In this document: one piece after another, positions 7,849 to 14,980 of the stretch
Numbering within the stretch: the first letter of the stretch is position 1
Layout: each line of letters starts with the position of its first letter
Origin: Verrucomicrobiota bacterium JB024
GTDB taxonomy: Bacteria > Verrucomicrobiota > Verrucomicrobiia > Opitutales > Cerasicoccaceae
Assembly: GCA_030673825.1 (NCBI GenBank)
Contig: JAUTCS010000047.1
Span: forward strand, 1 to 37,695
Length of the DNA stretch: 37,695 nucleotides
Reading direction: 5' to 3'
Notes under the pieces: generated by a model
Database searches by the model: none
Told to the model about the DNA's origin: nothing
Seen by the model: the letters and a program-made list of their open reading frames with translations, nothing else
Made by a program: the position numbers and the translations under genes

Positions 7849-7939
7849 TGGCGGAGAGGGAGGGATTTGAACCCTCGGTACCCTTTTGGGGTACGCATCT
7901 TTAGCAAAGATGTGCATTCTGCCACTCTGCCACCTCTCC
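7849..7939 (-). tRNA. tRNA-Ser (anticodon GCU), CCA encoded
   Basis: On the minus strand the 91 nt fold as a long-variable-arm tRNA. The acceptor GGAGAGG pairs with CCTCTCC and is followed by discriminator G and an encoded CCA. The anticodon arm CATCT-TTGCTAA-AGATG gives anticodon GCU, reading AGC/AGU. The variable arm stem GTACCC-CAAAA-GGGTAC and T-arm GAGGG-TTCAAAT-CCCTC are perfect. The long variable arm and the anticodon agree on serine. It is a single isolated tRNA with no integrase beside it. Confidence 0.97.
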
Positions 7940-7972
7940 CGAAGCCGGAAAATATCCGGACCGTAAGGCGGG

Positions 7973-8002
7973 TAAACAACTGACCGATTGCGGCGCTGTC
8001 AA
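7973..8002 (-). promoter_or_regulatory. Candidate tRNA-Ser promoter
   Basis: On the minus strand a perfect -35 TTGACA (7997-8002) is followed after 18 nt by TGTTTA (7973-7978), about 34 nt before the mature tRNA 5' end. The -35 is strong and the -10 is weak. Placement suits a tRNA precursor with a short leader. Confidence 0.5.
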
Positions 8003-8093
8003 CGACTTTTCCACCAAATGGGGAGGTTTCGTTGATGGAGCGAAAATGCGGGGGGAGGGAGGCGTCGAAGCGGCAGTACCCCGGTAAGCACGT

Positions 8094-8879
8094 TCAGGCG
8101 CTGGGGAGCGTCTGCATGTAGGGGGGGCGGGTGCCGTCGCGGTGGAGGATGGCCTGCACGTTGAAGACATCGGCCACGCGCTCTTCGGTCAGGACGTCGG
8201 CAGTGGGGCCGTCGGCGGCGACCTTGCCGCCGCTGATCAGGACGGTCTCGTCGGCGTAGGCGAGGGCGAGGTTGATGTCGTGGAGGATGGCGAGCACGCC
8301 CACGCCTTCGGCGGCCAGCTCGCGGGCGATGCGCAGCGTGCCGTGTTGGTGGGCGAGGTCGAGTCCCGCCACCGGCTCGTCCATCAGCAGGTAGCGCGGG
8401 CTCTGCTCCAGGGGCTCCCAGATCTGTGCCAGGACGCGGGCCAGATGCACGCGCTGGCGTTCTCCGCCGGAGAGCTCCAGGTAGTAGCGGTCGCCAAATT
8501 CCTGCAAATCCACCCGGCGCAGGGCCTGTTGGCAGATTTCGCGGTCGCGGAGGGTTTCCCCGCGCTGGATGTGTGGGGTGCGGCCCATGAGGACGACGTC
8601 GCGCACGGTAAAGTTGAAGGCCAGGCGCGGCTCCTGCGGGAGAACGGCGCGGACCTGGGCGAGGTCGCGGGTGTGCCAGGCGGGCAACGGCTTATCCTCC
8701 AGGCGGACGTCGCCTGAGCGGGCGTGGAGCTCGCCGGTGAGGAGCTTGAGCAGGGTGGACTTGCCCGCGCCGTTGGTGCCGAGCAGGGCGACGAGCTTAC
8801 CCGGCTTCAGGCGCAGGGAAACGCCGTCGAGCACCGGATGTTTGCCGTAGGAGAAGGTCAGTTCGCGCGCTTCGAGCAT
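8094..8879 (-). CDS. hmuV: Heme ABC transporter ATP-binding protein (HmuV)
   Basis: Cytoplasmic ATPase of a heme importer of the FecCDE/BtuD class. The 261 residues contain Walker A GTNGAGKST (34-42), the Q-loop region VLPQEPRLAFNFTVRDVV, the signature LSGGERQRVHLAR, Walker B YLLMDEPVAGLD and the H-switch ILHDINLALAYAD. The insert QIWEPLEQSPRYLL between signature and Walker B is typical of HmuV-type heme ATPases and supports heme rather than siderophore or cobalamin. It starts 9 bp after the permease gene and is the last gene of hmuT-hmuU-hmuV. No strong terminator follows before tRNA-Ser 155 bp downstream. Confidence 0.93.
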   Translation of the reverse strand: MLEARELTFSYGKHPVLDGVSLRLKPGKLVALLGTNGAGKSTLLKLLTGELHARSGDVRLEDKPLPAWHTRDLAQVRAVLPQEPRLAFNFTVRDVVLMGRTPHIQRGETLRDREICQQALRRVDLQEFGDRYYLELSGGERQRVHLARVLAQIWEPLEQSPRYLLMDEPVAGLDLAHQHGTLRIARELAAEGVGVLAILHDINLALAYADETVLISGGKVAADGPTADVLTEERVADVFNVQAILHRDGTRPPYMQTLPSA

Positions 8880-8888
8880 GTGTCCGGG

Positions 8889-10028
8889 CTAGAGGGAGAG
8901 TTTGCGTTTGGCGGACAGGAGCAGCCCGAGGAAGAAGGGGCCGCCGATCAGCGCGGTGAGGATGCCGATCTGGAGTTCGGCGGGGGCGACGAGCGTGCGC
9001 GCGCCCAGGTCGGCGGCGACGAGGACCGCCCCGCCGAGGATGGCCGATCCGGGGAGCAGCCAGCGGTGGTCGGGCCCGAGGCTGAGCCGGATCATGTGCG
9101 GCACGACCAGCCCGACGAAGCCGATGATCCCGCAGGCGGCGACCGTCACCCCGACCATGGCCGCGGTGACGAAGATCAGCCCGCGCTTGACCAACTGGAC
9201 GTTGACGCCGAGCTGGAAGGCTTCGGCTTCGCCGAGGAGAAAGGCGTTGAGCGAACGCCACTGGCTGAGCACCCAGAGCCCGCCCAGCAGGGTGAGCGCG
9301 GCCACGAGGAGGGCACCCTGCCAGTTGGCCCCCGCCAGGCTGCCGAGCGTCCAGAAGGTGATGGTGCGGATCTGCGTGTCGTCGGCGAAGCGCGTGACCA
9401 CGTATCCGATGAGGGCCGCGGCGATGGCGTTGACCGCGATGCCGGTCAGCAGCATGGTGGCGATGTGCGTGCGCCCGCCGATGCTGGAGAGGCGGTAAAT
9501 GAGGAAAGTGACGCCGACGCCCCCGGCCATGGCCAGGATGGGCAGGGCGTAGGTGGCGATGTGGGGGGCCAGGTCGATCAGCCAGCCCTCCGGGGCTGTG
9601 CCGGAGGGCGCGTCCGGGGCGCGGCTGAAAAACGACTGAATGGCGGGAGCGGCCTTGACGAGCATCCCTCCGAACAAGATCGCGATGACGCCGCCGGTGG
9701 CCGCGCCGCTGGAGACCCCGATGATGCCCGGGTCGGCGAGGGGATTGCGGAAAAGGCCCTGCATGGCAGCACCCGCCAGCGAGATGCCCGCGCCGACGGC
9801 CAGCGCCAGGAGGATGCGCGGCAGGCGCAGGCTCCAGATGACCGTCTCGGCCAGGGCGGTGGGCTTTTCCGAGCCCAGGCCGAGCTTGTAGGCGAGGACC
9901 TGGGTGCTCTCGCCGGAGGTGAACTTGACCGGGCCTGTGTTCAGGCTCACGAGCGAGATGGCCACCGTGCACAGGCCAATCAGGACGAGCAGAACGATTT
10001 TGACGGAATGGGAACGGGCGGGATTCAT
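8889..10028 (-). CDS. hmuU: Heme ABC transporter permease, FecCD family (HmuU)
   Basis: Multi-pass inner-membrane permease of about 379 aa. FecCD hallmarks are LRLPRILLALAVGAGISLAG near residue 75, then GLFRNPLADPGIIGVSSGAA and, near the C-terminus, GIIGFVGLVVPHMIRL. About ten membrane segments can be seen. A roughly 40-residue loop (around SFFSRAPDAPSGTAPEGWL) makes it longer than typical family members. I chose the ATG at 10028; a TTG six codons earlier (10046) is possible. It is separated from hmuT by 151 bp that hold a perfect palindrome AAGCTGGCCAGCTT (10094-10107) and a GGGCC/GGCCC-rich stretch, so expression may be attenuated or processed between the two genes. hmuV follows after 9 bp. 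Confidence 0.92.
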   Translation of the reverse strand: MNPARSHSVKIVLLVLIGLCTVAISLVSLNTGPVKFTSGESTQVLAYKLGLGSEKPTALAETVIWSLRLPRILLALAVGAGISLAGAAMQGLFRNPLADPGIIGVSSGAATGGVIAILFGGMLVKAAPAIQSFFSRAPDAPSGTAPEGWLIDLAPHIATYALPILAMAGGVGVTFLIYRLSSIGGRTHIATMLLTGIAVNAIAAALIGYVVTRFADDTQIRTITFWTLGSLAGANWQGALLVAALTLLGGLWVLSQWRSLNAFLLGEAEAFQLGVNVQLVKRGLIFVTAAMVGVTVAACGIIGFVGLVVPHMIRLSLGPDHRWLLPGSAILGGAVLVAADLGARTLVAPAELQIGILTALIGGPFFLGLLLSAKRKLSL

Positions 10029-10179
10029 CCTCGGGTGCAGTGACAACGTGCGGGCGTCTCTGAGAGGGACGCGCCGTGGGACGGCATAGACTCAAGCTGG
10101 CCAGCTTAAGGCGTTTCGGGCGCGTGGAACAAGCCGGATTTCACCGGCGGGCCCGAAACGGCCCGGCGCGGGCGGATTT

Positions 10180-11175
10180 TTAGCCGTCGGAGGGAGCGGG
10201 CGCGATGACGCCGGCCCAGCGGGAGGCGGCGTCGCCGAGGCGGGGGCCGAAGGCCAAGTCGTCCATCGGCACGGCCACGATGCGGCCGTTTTTCACGGCG
10301 GGGACGCCGCTGAGTTCCTTCAGGTTGAGGAGATAGGTAACGTCCTTGGGCCCGGCGCCATGGCCCAGGCCCGAGCCGAGCAGGATCACGTCCGGCTGGG
10401 CGGCGATGAGGGCCTCCAGCGAGTAGGGCTGGAAACGGTTGACGTCGGAAGCGGCGTTGACGCCCCCGGCGAGCTTGATCAGCTCGTCGGCGCGGGTGCC
10501 GCTGCCGCCGACCATGCCCCCGCGGCTGGCGGTGGGGGGCTGGAGAAAGAAGACCACGCGCGGGGCCTGCGGCCACTGGGCGGTCTGGAGCTGCACGTCG
10601 GTGAGCTGCTCCTGGATCTGGGCGGACAGGGCGGCGGCCTGCGCCTCCCTGTCCAAGGCCGCTCCGACCTCTTCTAGAGAAGCGTAGAGCGCCTCCGGGC
10701 TTTCGGGCTCCGGACACCACACCACGGGGATGCTGACCCGTTTCATGGCGGCCTTGGCGGCGGGAGGTCCGAGTGACTCGGTGGTCACGATAAGGTCGGG
10801 GTTGAGTGAGAGCACGCCCTCGGGGGAAATCTGCCGGATGTAGCCGACCTGGGGCAGCTTGGTCGCCGCCTCGGGGTAGGTGCTGGAAAGGTCCACCGCG
10901 ACGACTTCGTCGCCTTTGCCCAGGGCGAACACTATCTCCGTCGCCGCCCCGCCGATAGTGATGATGCGGGTGTTGGCGGCGGGTTGCTCCTGATCGGTCG
11001 CCGACTCCGCGGCCCCGGCGCTCGGCACGGGCGGGTGCCCGGCGGGCATGGGGCCGGTCTTGCCGGTGAACGGGCACACGGCGGGGGCCGCATCCTCGGC
11101 GTGCAGTACGGGGGCGATAAGCAGGGCCGCGACGGCGGCGGCCTGCATGAAGAGGTTCTGATAAGACGTTTTCAC
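10180..11175 (-). CDS. hmuT: Periplasmic heme-binding protein (HmuT)
   Basis: Substrate-binding protein of the heme importer, 331 aa, with a signal peptide ending around VLHA-ED (residue 26). From about residue 70 it follows the HmuT/BtuF fold: RIITIGGAATEIVFALGKGDEVVAVD, YPEAATKLPQVGYIR, LSLNPDLIVT and a C-terminal GRIVAVP stretch. Between signal and fold lies an unusual 40-residue segment with the cysteine motif CPFTGKTG (C34) and MPAGHPPV (H47); these could be extra heme or metal ligands (see findings). The start codon is GTG at 11175; a later ATG would cut the basic part off the signal peptide. It is divergent from hmuS across 74 bp with a Fur-like palindrome. Confidence 0.92.
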   Translation of the reverse strand: MKTSYQNLFMQAAAVAALLIAPVLHAEDAAPAVCPFTGKTGPMPAGHPPVPSAGAAESATDQEQPAANTRIITIGGAATEIVFALGKGDEVVAVDLSSTYPEAATKLPQVGYIRQISPEGVLSLNPDLIVTTESLGPPAAKAAMKRVSIPVVWCPEPESPEALYASLEEVGAALDREAQAAALSAQIQEQLTDVQLQTAQWPQAPRVVFFLQPPTASRGGMVGGSGTRADELIKLAGGVNAASDVNRFQPYSLEALIAAQPDVILLGSGLGHGAGPKDVTYLLNLKELSGVPAVKNGRIVAVPMDDLAFGPRLGDAASRWAGVIAPAPSDG

Positions 11176-11213
11176 GGTTTCCGGAGTTGACCCGACACCT
11201 AAAAGGATCAGTA

Positions 11214-11242
11214 TTGTGACTCAATCTCAAAATTAATAAAAA
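11214..11242 (+). promoter_or_regulatory. Candidate hmuS promoter overlapping a Fur-like palindrome
   Basis: TTGTGA (11214-11219) and TAAAAA (11237-11242) are 17 nt apart and would start transcription at about the hmuS ATG (11250), that is a leaderless mRNA. A 7-1-7 palindrome, TGTGACT-C-AATCTCA (11215-11229, 5 of 7 pairs), covers the -35 and spacer. Read on the minus strand it is TGAGATT-G-AGTCACA, close to the box at 13572-13586 and to the TGAnAAT-n-ATTnTCA Fur pattern. Being between hmuT and hmuS it could repress both when iron is plentiful. The Fur assignment is inference. Confidence 0.5.
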
Positions 11243-11249
11243 AGCCTTT

Positions 11250-12320
11250 ATGAACACAACCATTACTGACGCTACTTCCACGCCGGAAGAACTGAAGGCT
11301 CGCTGGGACGAGCTGCTCGAAGCCAACCCGAAGCTGCGCATCCGCAACGCCGCCGAGGAGCTCGGCGTGAGTGAGGCCGAACTGCTGGCCACCCAATGCG
11401 GCGAAACCGTCACCCGCCTGAGCGTGACCGACTGGGAAGCCTTCATGCAGAGCTGGAAGAGCCTGGGCCGCGTCATGGTGCTGACCCGCAACGACAATTG
11501 CGTCCACGAGAAGACCGGTGTCTATGAGCAGATCCATCCGCTCATGCACGGCGGCAAGGTTGGCCTGACCACCGGCAAGGACATCGACCTGCGCCTGTTC
11601 ATGGGCGGCTGGAAGCATGCCTTCGCGGTCGAGGACCTGTCTATCCCCGGCGGCCACAGCCGTTCGCTCCAGATTTTTGACCCGACCGGCACGGCGATTC
11701 ACAAGATCTACGTCAAGAGCGACGAGGGGATCGAGCCCTTCCACAAGCTCGTGGAGCAGTACCGTGCCGAGGACCAGTCCAAGGCCCTGAGCGTCGAGGC
11801 CCCCGAGGCCAAACGCCCCGAGATGCCCGATGCGCAGATCGACAAGGACGCGCTGCTTGACGGCTGGAAGAACCTCAAGGACACGCACGACTTTTTCCCG
11901 CTGCTGATGAAGACCCGCGTGGCCCGCGAGCAGGCGTTGCGCCTGGCCGATGGCGTCTTCACCCGCAAGGTGGACAACAGCGCGGCCCGCAAGGTGCTCG
12001 ACCTCGCCAGCGAGCGCGGCACCTCGATCATGGTCTTCGTCGGTAACGACCACTGCATTCAGATTCACACCGGTCCGGTGAAGAAGGTCATGGAGTACCA
12101 GGACTGGTACAACGTCATGGACCCGAGCTTTAACCTGCACCTGAAGGAGTCGGGCATCGCCTCCTGCTGGCATGTACGCAAGCCTACCGCCGACGGCGAG
12201 GTCAACTCGCTGGAGGTTTTCGATAAGGACGGCGAGGTCATCGTACAGTTCTTCGGCGAGCGCAAGCCCGGCAGCCCCGAGCTGGAAGCCTGGCGCGAAC
12301 TCCTGAGCGACATTTCCTAA
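11250..12320 (+). CDS. hmuS: Heme-degrading / heme-trafficking protein (HmuS/HemS/ChuS)
   Basis: Cytoplasmic heme-binding protein of 356 aa, the usual size of HemS/ChuS (about 340-350), which frees iron from imported heme or passes heme on. The two tandem repeats of the family are visible: residues about 15-170 with WKSLGRVMVLTRNDNCVHEKTG, and about 200-350 with ERGTSIMVFVGNDHCIQIHTG. The proximal heme ligand expected in DTHDFFPLLMKTRVAREQAL is H213, matching H193/H196 of ChuS/HemS. It is transcribed away from hmuTUV and ends in a strong terminator. No TonB-dependent heme receptor is in the window. The ATG at 11250 has no Shine-Dalgarno motif. Confidence 0.95.
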   Translation: MNTTITDATSTPEELKARWDELLEANPKLRIRNAAEELGVSEAELLATQCGETVTRLSVTDWEAFMQSWKSLGRVMVLTRNDNCVHEKTGVYEQIHPLMHGGKVGLTTGKDIDLRLFMGGWKHAFAVEDLSIPGGHSRSLQIFDPTGTAIHKIYVKSDEGIEPFHKLVEQYRAEDQSKALSVEAPEAKRPEMPDAQIDKDALLDGWKNLKDTHDFFPLLMKTRVAREQALRLADGVFTRKVDNSAARKVLDLASERGTSIMVFVGNDHCIQIHTGPVKKVMEYQDWYNVMDPSFNLHLKESGIASCWHVRKPTADGEVNSLEVFDKDGEVIVQFFGERKPGSPELEAWRELLSDIS

Positions 12321-12362
12321 CGCGCAGAGCCGGGCTTTACTTGTTTCACCCGGTGATCGCAG

Positions 12363-12399
12363 GCCGCGGACGGTTTTCCCGTCCGCGGCTTTTGTTTTT
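12363..12399 (+). terminator. hmuS intrinsic terminator
   Basis: Perfect 11-bp stem GCCGCGGACGG/CCGTCCGCGGC (12363-12373 with 12379-12389), 5-nt loop, followed by TTTTGTTTTT, 43 bp after the hmuS stop. Confidence 0.92.
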
Positions 12400-12465
12400 G
12401 GGGGAGGTTCTGGGGTGCCCGTTGCAGATGTGTCCGAACGGGAGGGTTTTTCCGAGGCGACTTTT

Positions 12466-12690
12466 CTCACACCAAGGCACCAAGCACACAAAGAGGTTAT
12501 ACCGTTTCGCAGGAGAAATGAGACTCTTGTTTTTATCCACAGATGACACAGATGGGCACAGATTGCTTTTCGTAAAATCATCCGCGTTTCATCCGCGTTC
12601 ATCCGTGGCTAAATAAAAAATCTCAACCCAAAGTAGAAACGGCCCGAGCTTCCCGCTCACTCTCTGTGTCCTCCGCGGGCTCCGTGTGAG
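12466..12690. repeat. Nested inverted repeats of the 9-nt-unit family
   Basis: This fills most of the 487-bp gap between the convergent genes hmuS and the PEP-CTERM gene. Outer arms are 12466-12495 (CACCAAG/CACAAAG units) and 12662-12690 (complementary GTGT/CTCCG units). Inner arms are 12535-12564 (CACAGAT units) and 12577-12613 (ATCCGCG/ATCCGTGG units ending in GGCTAA). Each arm has two or three short tandem units; the inner and outer pairs use different core words, and partner arms match each other. No gene is supported here. Confidence 0.75.
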
Positions 12691-12741
12691 AATAAGCCCG
12701 CATCCGCATGGCGTCTCGGTGAGTCCGCATCGGCGGGTAAC

Positions 12742-12772
12742 AAAAAGGCCGGTCGCGCAAACGACCGGCCTT
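12742..12772 (-). terminator. Terminator of the PEP-CTERM gene
   Basis: On the minus strand an 11-bp perfect stem AAGGCCGGTCG/CGACCGGCCTT (12745-12755 with 12762-12772) is followed by a T-run (A12742-12746 on plus), 35 bp past the stop of the gene ending at 12808. Confidence 0.9.
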
Positions 12773-12807
12773 CTGGTTTCTTATGAGGGATCTATGACTG
12801 TATGACT

Positions 12808-13518
12808 TTACTTCTGGGAAAGCTTGCGGCGGCGCAGCAGGGCGAACCCGAGGACGCCCAGCCCGGCCAGCGCGGCATAGGTGGAGGGCTCAGGAACGGC
12901 GTTGGCATAGGCGTTGCTGGTGTCGAGTTTCATGGCATAGAGGGCTCCGTGCGTGTCCACCGTCCAGTCGATGCTGTAGCCGGTGATGGTTTCAGCGATG
13001 CCGGAGAGGTCCCACTGCCAGACGTAGATGGTGGTCGAGCCGCCTTCAAAGCCGCCATAGTTGCCCGTGGTGGTCGTGCTGCCGCTGAGGCTGAGCGTGT
13101 CGCTGCCGCCGGAGTACGTATAGGTGAGGGTCGGGCCGCTGAGGATGGAGCCGTCCATGTCGAGCTGGAAGACAATCGTGCTCAGGTCGGCCATGGGGGA
13201 GCTGTCGCTCATGGTATAGGAGCCGGTGCCGGAGGGCGTATAGACGGAGCTTCCGCCAAAGTAGCCACTGGTGCCGTCCACCTTGTCGAAGACGGCGCTG
13301 GTGGAACCGGTCACTGCGGAGAGGGGCGTGGGCCAGTCCACGGTCGGGTTGCCGTAGTTGCCGGTGTAGCCGTCCGTAGCCGAGTAGTTAGTGCTGTTAA
13401 GCCCGGACCAGCCACCGTTTTCAGGCGTACCGGGCAGCGAAATCGTCAGGAAATCGGCGTGAGAGATCACCGGGGCCAGCAGAGCGGCGGCCAGTGCGAA
13501 GCGATGCATAGTTTTCAT
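12808..13518 (-). CDS. Exported PEP-CTERM protein, W-x-WDLS domain
   Basis: A 236-residue exported protein of unknown function. It has a signal peptide (MKTMHRFALAAALLAPVISHA) and a C-terminal PEP-CTERM sorting tag: VPEPSTYAALAG, a hydrophobic helix, then RRRK. The tag would be processed by an exosortase, not seen here, at the cell envelope. The middle is Gly/Ser/Thr-rich and beta-strand-like, ending in YVWQWDLSGIAETITGYSIDW. This last part matches the domain of the divergent neighbour at 13588 (MAWEWDLSSYTVAEYYIEF), so the two are probably related. I start at the ATG at 13518; the frame stays open to 13593, but that would cover the neighbour's start. It has its own terminator downstream. Confidence 0.88.
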   Translation of the reverse strand: MKTMHRFALAAALLAPVISHADFLTISLPGTPENGGWSGLNSTNYSATDGYTGNYGNPTVDWPTPLSAVTGSTSAVFDKVDGTSGYFGGSSVYTPSGTGSYTMSDSSPMADLSTIVFQLDMDGSILSGPTLTYTYSGGSDTLSLSGSTTTTGNYGGFEGGSTTIYVWQWDLSGIAETITGYSIDWTVDTHGALYAMKLDTSNAYANAVPEPSTYAALAGLGVLGFALLRRRKLSQK

Positions 13519-13571
13519 AGGTTCTTTATTGACTGTGGTAATGAGACTCGATAACAATAGCCTCATAAAAC

Positions 13572-13586
13572 TGAGACTGAGTTTCA
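13572..13586. promoter_or_regulatory. Fur-like palindrome between divergent surface-protein genes
   Basis: TGAGACT-G-AGTTTCA, a 7-1-7 inverted repeat with 6 of 7 pairs, ends one base before the ATG at 13588 and lies 53 bp upstream of the divergent ATG at 13518. It agrees with the minus-strand hmuT/hmuS box at 13 of 17 positions when one flanking base is included on each side. A second half-site TGAGACT is at 13542-13548. I infer a shared metalloregulator, probably Fur. Confidence 0.45.
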
Positions 13587-13587
13587 A

Positions 13588-14967
13588 ATGCAAGAGAATT
13601 TTTCTAAAAAAGTACGAATGTGTCGCTGGCTGACGGTAGGGGTCGGGCTGCTGGGCCTGACAATGAGCGGGCTCCAGGCGCAGACGGATTTCTTTTATTT
13701 TAACAGCGTGCTGCCGGACTTCGATGGTTTGCCCAACAGCGAGTATGCACAGTTCGACCGCGTGCAGTATGCTAACACGACGTGGGCTAATCCTTTCTAC
13801 ACAAGTGCACCCGCAGAGGTGAACACGCCCACGCCCTCAAGCGAAGGCGGCATCAGCACCAATGAAGATGCGATTTTGGCACAGGTGGGGACGAGCACGG
13901 CGTTCCGGACGAGTTTCCCGGGGATTTACAGCTTTTCCGAGCCGATGAGTTTCATCATCTACGACAATCCCACCTACAGCCCCGGACAGGTCATTTACCA
14001 GGTCAATACCGTGGGCAGCCTGCCCGATCAGGAAGCGGTGCTGTATTTCCGCGAAGAAGAGGGTGGAGAGCTCTACGGCCCGATCCCTTATACGCATGTC
14101 GGCTTTCTCACTGGCGGGGATTCGACCTATGGCGATGGTCAGGGCATCATGGCCTGGGAGTGGGACCTGAGTAGCTACACGGTGGCGGAGTACTACATCG
14201 AGTTCAAGGCGGCCAGCACGAGTATGAGCCTGTGGTGGTCCACACTGGACACCTGGGAAAATTTCTCCGCCGAGCTGGGTAACGCGCTCTTCCTGACCGC
14301 CAACAGCAACTTCGGCACCGTGGGTACGGTCGATCACCATATTTCCGGCGGCACCGATCCGCAGCTCTCCTATGAGCCGGGCGACGAGGTCGTCCTCAAC
14401 GCCGTGGCCGAGCCGGGCTGGGTCTTCGTCCGTTGGACGGGCGACATTGATTCGACCAATCCCTCGGTCGTCACCACGGTGGACGGCAACCTGAACGCCA
14501 AGGCGATTTTCGCCCCGCTCAATTTCGACGCCTGGGCGGCCAACGTCATGCTGCCGGGCTTCGCGGGTGGCATCCCCGGCGTGACTGACCAGCCGGAGGC
14601 CGACCCGAACCAGAACGGGCTCAACAACATTCTCGAATACGCCTTTGGCGGCACCCCCGAGGGGAGCAGCAACGCCGACGCCTTCCCGGTGGCGGGTATC
14701 AGCGCCGACGGCAAGCACCTGACCCTGACCTACCGCCGCCAGCCCGTGGCGACCGACCTGGAGTACCGCGCGGTCGTGTCCAACGACCTGACGACGTGGA
14801 ACTACAACGGTGACGGCACCGAGACCACGTACACCAGCGAAACCATTTCCCCCACCATCAACGAAGATGGGACCCAGACCGTTATTGTTACCGACCTGAC
14901 TGACCTCAGCACCCTGCCGGCGGGCACCGTCCGGCAGATGCGCCTGCAAATCGAACTGAACAATTAA
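13588..14967 (+). CDS. Secreted protein with InlB-type B-repeat and verrucomicrobial C-terminal domain
   Basis: A 459-residue exported protein of unknown function. It has a signal peptide (hydrophobic stretch about 14-31, ending LQAQ), a beta-rich N-terminal domain with MAWEWDLSSYTVAEYYIEF near residue 190 that is related to the divergent PEP-CTERM protein, and a divergent InlB B-repeat at about 260-310 (EPGDEVVLNAVAEPGWVFVRW, then AKAIFAP). The C-terminal region has DPNQNGLNNILEYAFGG (about 345-362), a Ca-binding-like motif common at the ends of secreted verrucomicrobial proteins. No PEP-CTERM tag. An ATG ten codons later (13618) is an equally good start and would leave the Fur-like box at 13572-13586 fully upstream. 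A pseudopilin gene follows after 13 bp in an apparent operon. Confidence 0.87.
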   Translation: MQENFSKKVRMCRWLTVGVGLLGLTMSGLQAQTDFFYFNSVLPDFDGLPNSEYAQFDRVQYANTTWANPFYTSAPAEVNTPTPSSEGGISTNEDAILAQVGTSTAFRTSFPGIYSFSEPMSFIIYDNPTYSPGQVIYQVNTVGSLPDQEAVLYFREEEGGELYGPIPYTHVGFLTGGDSTYGDGQGIMAWEWDLSSYTVAEYYIEFKAASTSMSLWWSTLDTWENFSAELGNALFLTANSNFGTVGTVDHHISGGTDPQLSYEPGDEVVLNAVAEPGWVFVRWTGDIDSTNPSVVTTVDGNLNAKAIFAPLNFDAWAANVMLPGFAGGIPGVTDQPEADPNQNGLNNILEYAFGGTPEGSSNADAFPVAGISADGKHLTLTYRRQPVATDLEYRAVVSNDLTTWNYNGDGTETTYTSETISPTINEDGTQTVIVTDLTDLSTLPAGTVRQMRLQIELNN

Positions 14968-14980
14968 GCTAACACTTCGG

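Noticed and set aside
7849-7939. tRNA-Ser as an integration (att) site of a genomic island
   Set aside because: No integrase and no repeated tRNA 3' fragment found nearby.
7782-7979. Small frames across 7782-7983 on both strands
   Set aside because: They run through tRNA-Ser, which has full cloverleaf support.
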